The position numbers and the translations under genes are program-made. DNA of 64,000 nt from Candidatus Alistipes intestinigallinarum (GTDB lineage: Bacteria > Bacteroidota > Bacteroidia > Bacteroidales > Rikenellaceae): contig DXDA01000065.1 in NCBI GenBank assembly GCA_019115745.1, forward strand, positions 1 to 64,000, read 5' to 3'. Below are positions 47,305 to 56,467 of the stretch, piece after piece (the first letter of the stretch is position 1; each line of letters starts with the position of its first letter). The notes below the pieces were generated by a model. The model was not told the DNA's origin. It was given only the letters and a program-made list of their open reading frames with translations, and did no database searches.

Positions 47305-48780
47305 ATGAAAAAATTATGGCTTTTGTTGCTGGCAGCAGGCGCGATGACGTTTGCTCCGGCATGTAGCGATGACGACGACAACGGGCCGAGCTGTCCGGTA
47401 AAGTGTACGGTTCCGGCCACGGCCGAGATCGGCAGCGAACTGACCATCACGGGTCAAGGGTTCGATGCGGCGGCAGAAATAGCTCTTCGCGACGATTCGG
47501 GAGTGGAGAGCAAGCTCGAAAACCCGCAAATCACCGCCACGAGTTATACGGGAACGGTTCCGCTTACGCTGACTCCGGGGTCCTACACGGTGGTACTTTA
47601 CCAGGAGGGTATCTGGGAGCTTGGCTCTGTACAACTGACGATGGCAGCAGACAAGGATTGTCCGGTGCTGAGCATCACCGTTCCGGAGACCATTCGTTTG
47701 AACGAAGAGTTGGAGATTGCCGGAGCCGGTTTTACGTCGGACATGCAGATTCTGCTGGAGAACACCGCCGATCAGTCGCGTAAGGAGTTGACCGTCACGC
47801 TCTCGGGCATCGGGGTTACGTGTACGATTCCGGAGGGGGTTTCCGCGGGTCTTTACAACGTGATACTCAAGCAGGGCGCCTACGAGTGGAAGATTGCGGA
47901 ATCGGTTCCGGCCGGCATCTACAAACGGCTGAAGAGTGTCACCGTCAATGTCTCGATCGAATGTGAGACCGTCACGGTCGAGGAGCTTGCCCAATACCTC
48001 TATGAAAGTTCTCAGGACACGGGGGTTACCATGGATGAGGCTACAGCTCAGATGTATGCCGAATATTATATCTCGAACGGTGCATTTGATCCCATGACCA
48101 ACACAGCCGCATACACCTTCACCTATGATGCGCAGGGGAATCCTGCCAGCTCAACAAAGAAAGGCTTATACGACGAAGAAGTCAGCGATTGGCTTGCCTT
48201 CACAGTAGACGGCAACCAGCTTTCGGCCACCAACAAAGATTTCGAAGAGGGGACAGATGGCATCCGCTCGTTTGTCTGGACGCTGGACAACGGACGGATC
48301 GAAGCGTCGACCATCTCTTATGAGAAACGGGATGTCAACTATCGCTGGGTCTACGATGCACAGGGGCTGTGGAGCGGAGTGAATTACGCCAGCGACAACA
48401 GTGCCTATCTGACGTTGACGTACAATGCCGGCAAATTCCTGGGTAATGGCTCCAACACCATGTTCACCTACACCGACGCGCCGCAGCAGAATGCCATTTT
48501 CGGTGTTGACATGGCCAAACTCTTCTTAGGGATGCAAACCATCAACATCATCGAAGCCGACCATTTGGCAGCCATCTGCCTGAATTTGGCAGGAACTTCC
48601 TCGACAGCCCTTCCGGCAACCGTCGTGGAGATGGACGGTTCGACCCCGACCATCACCTACACCTTCGACAACGACGGGTACGTGACCGGAGTCAACTGGG
48701 AGGTAGTCAACGGTAAGGATCCGAACTTCCAACACTTCGACGCAAGCAATAAGACCTCGTATACCCTCGTATACGAATAG
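47305..48780 (+). CDS. Lipoprotein with IPT/TIG-like repeats, function unknown
   Basis: Lipobox APACSDDDD; two Ig-like segments (ELTITGQGFDAAAEIALRDDSG; ELEIAGAGFTSDMQILLENT). Confidence 0.7.
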   Translation: MKKLWLLLLAAGAMTFAPACSDDDDNGPSCPVKCTVPATAEIGSELTITGQGFDAAAEIALRDDSGVESKLENPQITATSYTGTVPLTLTPGSYTVVLYQEGIWELGSVQLTMAADKDCPVLSITVPETIRLNEELEIAGAGFTSDMQILLENTADQSRKELTVTLSGIGVTCTIPEGVSAGLYNVILKQGAYEWKIAESVPAGIYKRLKSVTVNVSIECETVTVEELAQYLYESSQDTGVTMDEATAQMYAEYYISNGAFDPMTNTAAYTFTYDAQGNPASSTKKGLYDEEVSDWLAFTVDGNQLSATNKDFEEGTDGIRSFVWTLDNGRIEASTISYEKRDVNYRWVYDAQGLWSGVNYASDNSAYLTLTYNAGKFLGNGSNTMFTYTDAPQQNAIFGVDMAKLFLGMQTINIIEADHLAAICLNLAGTSSTALPATVVEMDGSTPTITYTFDNDGYVTGVNWEVVNGKDPNFQHFDASNKTSYTLVYE

Positions 48781-48802
48781 GTCATCACCCTATTGACACG
48801 AC

Positions 48803-48828
48803 AAACGCCCGGCTGATGCCGGGCGTTT
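48803..48828. terminator. Intrinsic terminator at end of the sigma/SusCD locus
   Basis: AAACGCCCGGC-TGAT-GCCGGGCGTTT followed by TTTT. Confidence 0.88.
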
Positions 48829-48852
48829 TTTTGAAAGCGGAGGGTGTTCGAA

Positions 48853-49482
48853 TCAAGCGGTTGTAAAACGCCGCAATTCGCGGTTGAGTTCCTTTTCGCG
48901 TCCGCCGACCAAACGGTCCAGCAACGCATGGAAACGCGGCGAATGGTTGTGATGGACCGTGTGGCAGAGTTCGTGGAGGATGACGAAATCGCGCAGATGC
49001 TCGGGCAGCGTCATCAGGAAGAGACTCAACGAGATATGGTTCTGTCCCGAACAACTCCCCCACTTCGTGCGCGAGGCGCGGATCGAGAGTTTTTCGTAAC
49101 GCAGCCCCGTTGCGGCCGAAAGCCGGGCAATACGCTCCGGGAGGTCCTCCCTGGCGGCCCGGCGTAACTCCTCGATGCGGGTTTTCTGCTCCGCGGGCGG
49201 GAGTTGCGGCGGCAGGGCGGCACGTCTGCGGGCCAGCCGCTCCCGGGTGGCGAAAATCCAGTCGGCCTTCTCGTCGAGGAACGCCAACGCCCGCCGCCGC
49301 GACACCCCGAAGGGGTACGCGAGCCGCACGGCTCCCGTGGCCCGCACGCGGATCGAAACCCGCCGGGCCCGGGGCGACTGCGCAAGGGTCACCTCTCCCA
49401 GACGCGGATGGTCGATCACTTCGGTCATTTCAACCCGTCCAGCGCGCCCTGCCGCCCCGCTCTTCCGGCCCCAACCGATCAT
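48853..49482 (-). CDS. YgjP-like metal-dependent hydrolase/metallopeptidase
   Basis: KWGSCSGQNHISLSLFLMTLPEHLRDFVILHELCHTVHHNHSPRFHALLDRL; ATG 49482 overlaps the upstream stop. Confidence 0.88.
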   Translation of the reverse strand: MIGWGRKSGAAGRAGRVEMTEVIDHPRLGEVTLAQSPRARRVSIRVRATGAVRLAYPFGVSRRRALAFLDEKADWIFATRERLARRRAALPPQLPPAEQKTRIEELRRAAREDLPERIARLSAATGLRYEKLSIRASRTKWGSCSGQNHISLSLFLMTLPEHLRDFVILHELCHTVHHNHSPRFHALLDRLVGGREKELNRELRRFTTA

Positions 49483-51209
49483 CGCAGCCACAGGGAATGC
49501 ACCGTCAGCGAGGTAATTACATCAACCGAATCACGCCGTTCGACCGAGAGATGATCGAAGAGGATGCAGCAGCGATCGTCGCGGTAGTTCAGCAGGCGCA
49601 ACGCCTGTTCACGGGAGGGTTCCAGGCCCGTCGAGAGATCAAAACCGCTCTGTCCGAGCTGTTTTTTCAGCACCTCCGCACCCGTGACTTCAAGCACGGG
49701 ACGCTCCTCGCCGAGATAGAAACGCAGCGTATCGTTCCCGAAGGAATAGCTTTCCGGATTCCATACGGTCAGATTGACATAACAGCGCGAGTAACTGCCA
49801 TCGACCTCAAACCCGGCATTTTGAGGCAAATAGACCTCGACGGAGGGATTCGCCTCGACCACCTCCCCGACGGCCGGTTTCCACCCCCACTGCACATAGT
49901 CGTGCATCACCGCGGGGAGGATCTCCACCAGATCGTTCACCTCTTCCACTCCGAAGCGGGCAAACGCGGCGCTGTCGCGCTCGACATACGCCAATGCCTC
50001 GTAGAGTTCGCGGTACTCCTTCCGATGCACCGTATCGGCCAGCGACGCGGGCGCGAGCGAGAGCCGGCCCGATGCGGCGTCGAGCCGCCCGAGCCGATCG
50101 GCAATCCGCTCGACGCGACGGGTCTGCGAGCGCAGAGCGGCGCGTTCGGGCTCCAGGGCCGGGATATAGGCCACGGCGGCGAAGGCGATCAAAGCGGCCA
50201 GCACAACCCACAAGTAACGTCCGGCCCGACGCGAAAGGAAAAACAGGATGCAAAGCGTCATCAACCCGCCGCAAACCAGCAGGTAGATGCGCGGGACGGT
50301 CAGCCCGTACTCGCCGACGCGGCGGGCGACGCCGACCCAGAACAACGCCACGAGGGGCAGTGCCACAAGGCTGAAACGGTCGTAAAACCAGTCGAGGGTC
50401 CGTTTTTCGAGGGGCAGCCGCAGGGCCTTGACCAGCAGTGCGGTGATCGTGAATCCGAAGACGAGATAGGCCACGCCGCCCTCGGGCAGCGTCCACGTAA
50501 AGAGGATTTTCAGCAGATAGAGATAGAGGATTGCGGCATAGATGGCCACGGCGGGCGTGACGACCCAGTTCAGCAGCACTTCGAGGACGCGCGACGAGCC
50601 GAAACGGGCCTCCTCCCAGCGGTCGAGCATCATCATGAAGAGCGTCGGCACGGCGAAGAACTGCGTCACGAAGAAGAGGTCGGCGGAGAGGTGCGCCACC
50701 CAGCGGGCGTCGCTGAACCCGAAGATGTAGGCCGCCGACCAGAGGATCGCCTCGAAGAGCCCGTAGGCAACGTAGGCGAAGAGCATGGCCAGCACGCCCG
50801 AACGCAGATAAACGAGGGCATCGGCAACAAACCGTTCATTGACCACGGCGCGCCGACAGGCCAGCAGCGCCAGCGGCGTGAGGATCGTGAAGGTGACGAT
50901 GGCCTGCGCGGATTCGACCCATCCGGACAACCCGGGCCACAGAAAGAGCGGCACGAGAGGTGCCCACGCCACCCAGTAGATGCGGCGCCAGACGCTGCGC
51001 CCGGCCAGCCGGTTGACGATGAGCAGCAGCAGGGCGCCCCACCCCAGCACCAGCATTCGGGGACCGTTGGGGTCCTCGTCGATTTCCAGGCAGACGATCA
51101 GCGTCACGGTCAGGGCCAGCAGGAGCAGCAGTTCCAACGGATGGCGGCGCAGGACGGTCAGCAAGCCTGCACGGAACTCGGCAAGACGTTCACGGAGATT
51201 CAGTTTCAT
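49479..51209 (-). CDS. DUF4153 family membrane protein
   Basis: Multi-TM protein with FTWTLPEGGVAYLVFGFTI and WFYDRFSL-type motifs. Confidence 0.75.
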   Translation of the reverse strand: MKLNLRERLAEFRAGLLTVLRRHPLELLLLLALTVTLIVCLEIDEDPNGPRMLVLGWGALLLLIVNRLAGRSVWRRIYWVAWAPLVPLFLWPGLSGWVESAQAIVTFTILTPLALLACRRAVVNERFVADALVYLRSGVLAMLFAYVAYGLFEAILWSAAYIFGFSDARWVAHLSADLFFVTQFFAVPTLFMMMLDRWEEARFGSSRVLEVLLNWVVTPAVAIYAAILYLYLLKILFTWTLPEGGVAYLVFGFTITALLVKALRLPLEKRTLDWFYDRFSLVALPLVALFWVGVARRVGEYGLTVPRIYLLVCGGLMTLCILFFLSRRAGRYLWVVLAALIAFAAVAYIPALEPERAALRSQTRRVERIADRLGRLDAASGRLSLAPASLADTVHRKEYRELYEALAYVERDSAAFARFGVEEVNDLVEILPAVMHDYVQWGWKPAVGEVVEANPSVEVYLPQNAGFEVDGSYSRCYVNLTVWNPESYSFGNDTLRFYLGEERPVLEVTGAEVLKKQLGQSGFDLSTGLEPSREQALRLLNYRDDRCCILFDHLSVERRDSVDVITSLTVHSLWLR

Positions 51210-51263
51210 GGCTAAAGATTGGTTGAAGGAGGGACAAAACGGAGGCTGCCGCCCGCAGGATGT

Positions 51264-51995
51264 CTACTCGCCGATGCGCTGACGCACCACCTCGAACAAC
51301 ATTACGGCTGCGGCGGCCGAGACATTGAGCGACTCGATGTGGCCGATCATCGGGATGGCCAACTGCTCGTCGCAGAGTTTCAGCACCTCCTTCGAGATAC
51401 CGGTATCCTCGGCGCCCATGACGAGGACCGTCGGGCGGCGGAAATCGGCGTCATAGAGCAACTTGCGGCTCTTTTCCGTGGCGGCGACCACCTGAAATCC
51501 TTCGGCCTGCAACTGCTTGAGGGTGTTACGGATCGAGCCCACACGGCAGACGGGGATCGTCGTCAGCGCCCCGGCCGACGAACGGATCGCCTCGGCATTC
51601 ACCGGAGCCGAATTCTTGAGCGGCGTGACGAGGCCGTGGGCCCCGGCACACTCGGCCGAGCGGGCGATGGCCCCGAAGTTGCGGACGTCGGTCACGCCGT
51701 CGAAGACAACCACCAGCGGCGTTTCGTCCTCGGGGACCCGTTCGAGAATATCCGTCAGTTCGACATACTCGATGGCGGCGGTCTGTGCCACGACGCCCTG
51801 GTGGTTGCCGCGCGTGAGGCGGTTCAACTTCTCGACAGGCACCTCCTGCCAGCGAATACGGTGGCGAATGCAAAGGTCGCGGAACTCCTGCATCAACGGC
51901 CCCTCGGCCCCCTTGCGGATGTAGAGTTTTTCGAGTTGCCGACCGGCTTCGATGGCCTCGGCCACGGGACGAATCCCGAAAATCAGGTTATCCAT
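51264..51995 (-). CDS. rlmB: 23S rRNA (guanosine-2'-O-)-methyltransferase, SpoU/TrmH family
   Basis: MDNLIFGIRPVAEAIEAG; DGVTDVRNFGAIARSAECAGAHGLV; LVMGAEDTGIS; IPMIGHIESLNVSAAAAVMLFEVVRQR. Confidence 0.93.
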   Translation of the reverse strand: MDNLIFGIRPVAEAIEAGRQLEKLYIRKGAEGPLMQEFRDLCIRHRIRWQEVPVEKLNRLTRGNHQGVVAQTAAIEYVELTDILERVPEDETPLVVVFDGVTDVRNFGAIARSAECAGAHGLVTPLKNSAPVNAEAIRSSAGALTTIPVCRVGSIRNTLKQLQAEGFQVVAATEKSRKLLYDADFRRPTVLVMGAEDTGISKEVLKLCDEQLAIPMIGHIESLNVSAAAAVMLFEVVRQRIGE

Positions 51996-54015
51996 TGTAT
52001 TGTTCTTCGGTGATTTCCAATTCATAGGAGGCCTTTTCCCACTCGTGCATCTGATGGTCGTAACGGGCCTTCAGGTCGTTGTAGGCCTTGTAATCGGCCT
52101 CGTTGTAGTCGGTTGCGGCGGCAAATTTCGCATCGTATTCGGCGATCTGCTTCTCCAGTCCGGCCAGCTCCGCCTCGACGGTCTCCACCGCCTTGCGCAA
52201 CTTGCGCAACAGCTTCTCCTGCTCCTTTTTCTGCTCGTAGGAGGCCTTTCCGGAGAGGGTTGCGGGTTTCTCCTCCGCGCCGTTTGCGGCATTGGCTCCT
52301 CCGGCGCCGTTCACCCCCTTCGCTCCCGCACCCGAACCGGTTTTCGGGGCCGTTTTCGAGGCCGTCTTGGCCGGAGCATCGCGGCGCTCGATCTCCTGCA
52401 GCGACTCCAGCTTGCGCTTTTCGAGGAAGTAGTAGATCCCCCCGAGGTACTCCTTGACACCGCCGTCGCGGAATTCGTAGACCTTCTCGACCATGCCGTC
52501 GAGGAACTCACGGTCGTGCGAAACAACGACCACCGTTCCGTCATACTTCAAAATGGCATTTTTGAGGATGTCCTTCGAGCGCATGTCCATGTGGTTCGTG
52601 GGCTCGTCCAACACCAGCAGGTTGCGGGGTTCCAGCATCATGCGGGCCATGGCCAGCCGCGCCCGCTCACCGCCCGAGAGGACCTTGACCTTCTTGTCGA
52701 TGTCCTCGCCGCGGAAGAGGAACGCCCCGAGGATGTCGCGCAACCGCGTACGGATGTCGCCCACGGCCACGCGGTCCAGCGTGTCGTAGACCGTGAACTC
52801 GCCGTCCATCAGATCGTCCTGGTTCTGGGCATAGTAGCCGATGTTGACGTTGGCGCCGAGGCGGATCGACCCCTCCGTGGGGGTCAACTGCCCGACGAGC
52901 ATCCTCGCCAGCGTGGTTTTGCCCTCGCCGTTGCGCCCGACGAAGGCGATGCGGTCCCCCTTCTCGATGACGAAATTCGCACCGCTGAAGACGTGCTTCG
53001 CGCCGAACGACATCCCGGCCTCGTTGATCTCGGCAACGATCTGTCCCGAGCGCGGTGCGGGCGGAAACTTGATGTTCAGCGTGGCGAGGTCCTCCTCCTC
53101 GACTTCGAGGCGTTCGAGGCGCTCCAACTGCTTGATGCGCGACTGCACCTGATTCGATTTCGTGGGCTTGTAGCGGAACTTCTCGATGAACTCCTCGGTC
53201 TTTTCGATCATCCGCTGCTGGTTTTCATAGGCGGCCAACTGCTGCGCACGGCGTTCGGCGCGCAGGACGACGTATTTCGAATAGGGGACCTTGTAGTCGG
53301 TGATCTTGCCCAGCGAGAGCTCGACCGTGCGGTTCGTGACGTTGTCCAGGAAGGCCCGGTCGTGCGAAATCAGCAGCACGGCCCCGTTGTAGTTTTTGAG
53401 GTACTCTTCGAGCCACTGGATCGACTCGATGTCGAGGTGGTTCGTAGGCTCGTCCAGCAGGAAGATCGAGGGGCGCCGCAGGAGCAGTTTCGCCAGCTCG
53501 ATCCGCATCCGCCAGCCTCCGGAGAACTCGCTCGTGGCGCGGGAGAAGTCCTCACGCTTGAATCCCAGGCCGAGCAACGTCTTCTCAATATCGGCATCGC
53601 GGGTCTCGCCGCCGAGGATGTGGTAGCGGTCCTGGGCGTCGTTCAGCCGGTGCAGCAACTGTTCGTAGGAAGCCGATTCGTAATCGGTTCGTTCGGCGAT
53701 TTCGCGCGTGAGGTCGGCGATTTCGGCTTCGAGGCGCAGCACCTCGTCGAAGGCCTTGGCGGTCTCCTCGACGAGCGTCGTGGTGTCGGCCACGCGCATC
53801 GTCTGCGGGAGGTAGCCGATCGTGCACTCGCCGTTGATCGTCACGGCACCCGACGTGGGCTGCTGTTCGCCGGTGATGATGCGCAGCAGCGTGGTTTTTC
53901 CCGCGCCGTTCTTGCCGACCAGGCCGATGCGGTCCTTGGGATTGATCAGGAACGAGATATTGTCGAAGAGGGTCCAGCCCCCGTAGCTGACGGTCAGATT
54001 GTCGAGTGAAATCAT
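51988..54015 (-). CDS. ABC-F family ATP-binding protein
   Basis: Two Walker A motifs (GLVGKNGAGKTTLL; AFVGRNGEGKTTLA), signatures LSGGERARLAMARMMLEPRNLLVLDEPTNHMD; C-terminal coiled coil. Confidence 0.95.
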   Translation of the reverse strand: MISLDNLTVSYGGWTLFDNISFLINPKDRIGLVGKNGAGKTTLLRIITGEQQPTSGAVTINGECTIGYLPQTMRVADTTTLVEETAKAFDEVLRLEAEIADLTREIAERTDYESASYEQLLHRLNDAQDRYHILGGETRDADIEKTLLGLGFKREDFSRATSEFSGGWRMRIELAKLLLRRPSIFLLDEPTNHLDIESIQWLEEYLKNYNGAVLLISHDRAFLDNVTNRTVELSLGKITDYKVPYSKYVVLRAERRAQQLAAYENQQRMIEKTEEFIEKFRYKPTKSNQVQSRIKQLERLERLEVEEEDLATLNIKFPPAPRSGQIVAEINEAGMSFGAKHVFSGANFVIEKGDRIAFVGRNGEGKTTLARMLVGQLTPTEGSIRLGANVNIGYYAQNQDDLMDGEFTVYDTLDRVAVGDIRTRLRDILGAFLFRGEDIDKKVKVLSGGERARLAMARMMLEPRNLLVLDEPTNHMDMRSKDILKNAILKYDGTVVVVSHDREFLDGMVEKVYEFRDGGVKEYLGGIYYFLEKRKLESLQEIERRDAPAKTASKTAPKTGSGAGAKGVNGAGGANAANGAEEKPATLSGKASYEQKKEQEKLLRKLRKAVETVEAELAGLEKQIAEYDAKFAAATDYNEADYKAYNDLKARYDHQMHEWEKASYELEITEEQYNG

Positions 54016-54181
54016 AGGGTAACACGTTAAGGGAGCCGCCGCCGGGCCGCTCCGGAAAACACCGCAAAGGTAACGTTTTTACAGGATATTTTCGTCATCG
54101 GAGCGCTCCGACCCGCATTTTCGGGGAGATTTTCCCGACACCGGGACTCACCGCCGGTCCTTCGGGACAATTCCCCCCCCC

Positions 54182-54246
54182 GAAACCGGACTCTTCAAAC
54201 GCCGACCTTACAGCCTCTCCCGGAACCGACTCCTCCAAACGCCGTC
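54182..54246. repeat. Two imperfect ~25-bp direct repeats, 40-bp period, intergenic
   Basis: GAAACCGGACTCTTCAAACGCCGAC (54182-54206) and GGAACCGACTCCTCCAAACGCCGTC (54222-54246). Confidence 0.7.
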
Positions 54247-54263
54247 CCTTTTCCGCCCGGGCG

Positions 54264-54914
54264 TCACGCTTCGAGGATGCGCCGGATCTCGGCCTCGGGG
54301 TCCGCCGCCTTGAAGACGGCGCTTCCGGCCACGAGCACTTCGGCCCCGGCCTCGAACACCTCACGGGCATTGGCCGCCGAGATGCCGCCATCGACCTCGA
54401 TGATGGTTGCAAGGCCCGATTCATCGGCCAGGGCGCGCAGTTCGCGGATCTTGTCGAGCGACCCCGGGATGAAGGACTGCCCGCCGAACCCCGGCTCGAC
54501 ACTCATCACCAGCACCAGATCGACCATCGGCAGCCACTCGCGCAGTGCCTCAACCGGCGTGGCGGGTTTGATCGAGACGCCGACCTTCGCTCCGACTTCG
54601 CGGATGCGGGCGATGCACCCGGCGGGGTCTTCGGTGGCTTCGAGGTGGAAGGTCACCAGATCGGCCCCGGCCTCGACGAAGCGTGCCACGTACTTCTCCG
54701 GGGAGACGATCATCAGATGCACGTCGAGGAACTTCGACGTCGCCTTCCGGATGGGCTTCATCACGGGGAATCCGAATGAGATGTTCGGGACAAACACCCC
54801 GTCCATGACATCGATATGGACCCATTCGGCGGCGCTGCGGTCGATCATCCGCGTATCGCGTTCCAGGTGGCCGAAATCGGCCGAAAGCATCGAGGGGGCT
54901 ACTGTACGTTGCAT
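54264..54914 (-). CDS. rpe: Ribulose-phosphate 3-epimerase
   Basis: PSMLSADFGHLERD; VHIDVMDGVFVPNISFG; LVMSVEPGFGGQSFIP; IEVDGGIS. Confidence 0.96.
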   Translation of the reverse strand: MQRTVAPSMLSADFGHLERDTRMIDRSAAEWVHIDVMDGVFVPNISFGFPVMKPIRKATSKFLDVHLMIVSPEKYVARFVEAGADLVTFHLEATEDPAGCIARIREVGAKVGVSIKPATPVEALREWLPMVDLVLVMSVEPGFGGQSFIPGSLDKIRELRALADESGLATIIEVDGGISAANAREVFEAGAEVLVAGSAVFKAADPEAEIRRILEA

Positions 54915-54971
54915 GAGCTTCGCGTTTTTTAATTATTTGAACAAATATACGAAAAATTACTCAAAAGACGC

Positions 54972-54979
54972 TATCTTTG
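54972..54979 (+). promoter_or_regulatory. Promoter -7 element TATCTTTG upstream of rmuC
   Basis: TATCTTTG, 5 nt before ATG 54985. Confidence 0.6.
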
Positions 54980-54984
54980 TAGAC

Positions 54985-56430
54985 ATGAATACCGCCACAC
55001 TTCTCATCCTTCTCCTACTGGCTTGTCTCTGTGCGGTTTCGGGGGTTACGATTGCGACCCTTCGCCGGGCCGTGTCCCGCCTGCGGAACGAAAAGGAGAG
55101 CGCCGAGGCCGCCCGCAACGACCTCAGCCAAAAACTCGCCGCCACGGAAACCCTCCTGACGGAGACCCGCCAAAGCCGCGACACGGCCGAAGGCGACCTG
55201 CGCACGCTGCGCGAAGAACACCTCCGCACACGGACCGAACTGGCGGCCCTGCAGGCCTCGTCCGAATCGGAGATCGCCTCCCTGCGGGCGAAAAATGCCG
55301 AGGAGCGCGAAGCCGAACGTGCCGCACGCGAAAAGCTGGAGGAGCGTTTCCGTCTGGAGTTCAAAAACCTCGCCACGGAGATCCTCGGCGAGCAGTCCCG
55401 GGAATTCAAACAGACGAACAAGGAGTCGCTGGACCTGCTGCTGAAGCCCTTCCGCGAGAACATCACGGAGTTCCGCGAGCGGGTCGAACGCATCTACTCC
55501 CACGAGAACGAGCAGCGCGGCGAGCTGAAGAACGAACTCAAGCGCCTCATGGAACTCAACCAGCACATTTCGGCCGATGCCCGCAACCTGACCGACGCCC
55601 TGAAGGGCAACTCGAAGGTGCAGGGCGACTGGGGCGAGATGCTGCTGGAGACGATCCTCGACAGCTCGTCGCTCTCGAAGGGGATCCACTACGAGACGCA
55701 GTACAACATCAAGGACGACGAGGGCCGCAACCTGCGGCCCGACGTGGTGCTGCACCTGCCCGAGAAGAAGGATATCGTCATCGACTCGAAGGTCTCGCTC
55801 ACGGCCTTCGTCAACTACACCGCGGCCCAGAGCGAGGAGGAGCGGCAGCGCCACCTGGCGGCACACGTCGCCTCGGTGCGTCAGCACGTCGTCGAACTCG
55901 GCCGCAAGGAGTACCAGCGGCGGCTGAATTCGCCGGATTTCGTCATCATGTTCGTGCCCAATGAACCGGCCTTCCTCGCGGCGCTGCAGAGCGACCCGAA
56001 GATCTGGTCGGACGCCTACGAACGAAAGGTGATCGTCTCGTCGCCGACGAACCTCTTCGCGCTGCTGAAGCTCGTGGCGGACCTCTGGAAATACAACGAC
56101 CAGGACAAGAACACCAAGGAGATCGCCGCCTGCGGACTGAAACTCTACGAGCAGTTGGTAGCCTTCACCGCCTCGCTCGAAGGGATCGGCACGGCGCTCG
56201 GCAAGGCGCGCGAAGCCTACGACGACGCCTACAAGCGGCTCTGCACGGGCAACGACAACATCATCCGCGTGGGCGAACGGCTGCGCCGCACGGCCCGGCT
56301 GCAGACCAAGCGGCAGCATACCCCCCGCACGCTCGAACTCGCAGGAAACGACCTCGAAGCGGAGATTCCGAACAATTCCGACAACCCGAGCAATCCGGGC
56401 AATCCGGGCGAATCGGCTTCAAGCAACTGA
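54985..56430 (+). CDS. rmuC: DNA recombination protein RmuC
   Basis: Coiled coil then GNSKVQGDWGEMLLETILDSSSLSKGIHYETQ; RPDVVLHLPEKKDIVIDSKVSLTAFVNY. Confidence 0.95.
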   Translation: MNTATLLILLLLACLCAVSGVTIATLRRAVSRLRNEKESAEAARNDLSQKLAATETLLTETRQSRDTAEGDLRTLREEHLRTRTELAALQASSESEIASLRAKNAEEREAERAAREKLEERFRLEFKNLATEILGEQSREFKQTNKESLDLLLKPFRENITEFRERVERIYSHENEQRGELKNELKRLMELNQHISADARNLTDALKGNSKVQGDWGEMLLETILDSSSLSKGIHYETQYNIKDDEGRNLRPDVVLHLPEKKDIVIDSKVSLTAFVNYTAAQSEEERQRHLAAHVASVRQHVVELGRKEYQRRLNSPDFVIMFVPNEPAFLAALQSDPKIWSDAYERKVIVSSPTNLFALLKLVADLWKYNDQDKNTKEIAACGLKLYEQLVAFTASLEGIGTALGKAREAYDDAYKRLCTGNDNIIRVGERLRRTARLQTKRQHTPRTLELAGNDLEAEIPNNSDNPSNPGNPGESASSN

Positions 56431-56467
56431 TCTTTCGACAAACATTTTAAAAACTACTTTAATACCC

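Noticed and set aside
51952-54009. 685-aa plus-strand ORF opposite the ABC-F gene
   Set aside because: Antisense shadow ORF; the minus strand encodes a clear two-domain ABC-F protein.
54277-54984. N-terminal extension of rmuC over the rpe gene
   Set aside because: This segment is antisense to rpe; the promoter and ATG at 54985 define rmuC.
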